The translations under genes and the position numbers were made by a program. Shown piece by piece: positions 4,755 through 5,479 of a stretch of 5,479 bases of DNA. This DNA is from Rhizobiaceae bacterium (GTDB lineage Bacteria; Pseudomonadota; Alphaproteobacteria; Rhizobiales; Rhizobiaceae): assembly GCA_028865845.1 (NCBI GenBank), contig JAGWJK010000368.1, positions 1 through 5,479 of the forward strand. Direction: 5' to 3'. Positions within the stretch are counted from its first letter, which is position 1. Every line of letters begins with the position of its first letter. Below the pieces are notes generated by a model. The model did no database searches. It was given only the letters and a program-made list of their open reading frames with translations, and was not told the DNA's origin.

Positions 4755-5479
4755 AGGTTCGACAGCGGATAGTCCCTGAGATCGCGGAGCATCTCGATAA
4801 AGCCCTTGATCTGATGGCTGCAAATCAGTGCGCCTTTTTCAGCCGTTCCATTGGCCGCATTGCCGACAACGCCGTTCGGATTGAGGTCATGCGCAATCCA
4901 GGCGAGCGAGTGCGGCGGCAGCGGCTGAAGATATTTCGAATGCTCGTTCATCCATTCCGCCTTCGAGGCGAAGTTCTCGGCCTTATCCATCTGCACCAGT
5001 TCCGGGCGGAAATGCAGCATTAGCGAGGTCTCGACGTCACCGCCGTGGATGCCGTAGCGCTGCTCATGCTCGCTGATCATGCCGTCAGGCGTGCCGAAAC
5101 GCGTCCACTGCGTGGCAACGACGGCCATCTGATAGCGTACCCGCAGTTCACGGGCGACGATGCCCATGATGTCCAGATTGCCGCCGTGGGAATTGACGAT
5201 CACCATCTTGCGCAGACCGGCCTCGGCCACCTTGGCGCCGATCGCCGTCCATACCGGGATCAGCAGCTCGGCGCTGAGCGACAGTGTGCCGGGGCCATAG
5301 ACATGTTCGTTGGCCTTGCCGATTTCCTGCGTCGGCAACACAAGGAAATCGAGATCGTCGGGGCGCTGCACCTTCAATTCCGCCAGCATGCCGGTGGCGA
5401 TGGCCACGTCGGTGGCAATAGGCAAATGCGGGCCGTGCTGTTCCGTCGAAGCGATCGGCAGGATGGCAATGGTGCTGTC
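4742..5479 (-). CDS. Creatininase-family amidohydrolase, 5' end missing
   Basis: The C-terminal 245 residues of a creatininase-family metal hydrolase are present; the start lies beyond 5479, probably only about 20 residues away. The first visible stretch, LPIASTEQHGPHLPIATD, is the family hallmark and carries the metal ligands Glu, His and Asp (residues 13, 15 and 24 of the visible part). VNSHGGN (H98) and GIHGGDVETS (E150) supply the expected later ligands, and NGVVGNAANGTAEKG near 200-215 matches the conserved C-terminal G..G...AT.EKG pattern. The active site therefore looks complete. The family includes creatininase, MftE peptidase, the formamidopyrimidine deformylase ArfB, and an inosose-ring hydrolase, so the substrate is open. 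No signal peptide can be judged because the N-terminus is missing. It is convergent with the LysR gene and overlaps it by 13 bp. It is not in the transporter operon, but may serve the same pathway. A TTG at 5425 is not the start, because conserved sequence continues upstream of it. Confidence 0.92.
   Translation of the reverse strand, partial: DSTIAILPIASTEQHGPHLPIATDVAIATGMLAELKVQRPDDLDFLVLPTQEIGKANEHVYGPGTLSLSAELLIPVWTAIGAKVAEAGLRKMVIVNSHGGNLDIMGIVARELRVRYQMAVVATQWTRFGTPDGMISEHEQRYGIHGGDVETSLMLHFRPELVQMDKAENFASKAEWMNEHSKYLQPLPPHSLAWIAHDLNPNGVVGNAANGTAEKGALICSHQIKGFIEMLRDLRDYPLSNLYSK

Overview
The window looks like an accessory or catabolic locus from a Rhizobiales alphaproteobacterium, most likely Rhizobium or a close relative. 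Three things point there. Codon use is GC-rich, with G or C at most third positions. The encoded proteins are typical of soil alphaproteobacterial solute-uptake loci. The gap at 2388-2584 holds palindromic repeats (CCTTCTCCCC...GGGGAGAAGG with an adjoining GGATGAGGGGGCG) of the kind scattered through rhizobial genomes. This taxonomic call rests on recognition, not on a search.

Layout. A leftward (minus-strand) operon fills 1-3601. In order of transcription it encodes a periplasmic binding protein of the SsuA/THI5 (NMT1) family (3601-2585), a 197-bp gap occupied by a composite inverted repeat, an ABC ATPase (2386-1562), an ABC permease (1562-696), and a cytosine-deaminase-like amidohydrolase (696-1, cut by the window edge). 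The last three genes are joined by two TGATG stop/start overlaps. A LysR-type regulator (3786-4754, plus strand) is divergent from the operon. The 184-bp region between them carries a cluster of inverted GCATC-type half sites, including a textbook T-N11-A LysR box. A creatininase-family amidohydrolase (minus strand, 4742 to beyond 5479) converges on the regulator, and the two coding regions overlap by 13 bp.

How the genes may work together. The binding protein, ATPase and permease form a complete three-part importer of the NitT/TauT/SsuABC/ThiXYZ class. The two flanking enzymes both hydrolyse C-N bonds in small cyclic molecules: the CodA-like enzyme deaminates rings and the creatininase-like enzyme opens rings or removes amide groups. 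The simplest reading is an inducible system that imports a small nitrogen heterocycle (a pyrimidine, a thiamine pyrimidine fragment, or a creatinine/hydantoin-like compound) and releases usable nitrogen from it, under control of the LysR protein. The substrate cannot be read from the sequence. The CodA-like protein lacks the Gln expected in the FPQ motif of E. coli CodA, so plain cytosine deamination should not be assumed.

No RNA genes, CRISPR arrays, insertion sequences or complete riboswitches were found. No radically new machinery is visible. The points most worth checking are the unassigned substrate of this gene set, the composite repeat inside the operon, the operator cluster and the compact convergent gene end.
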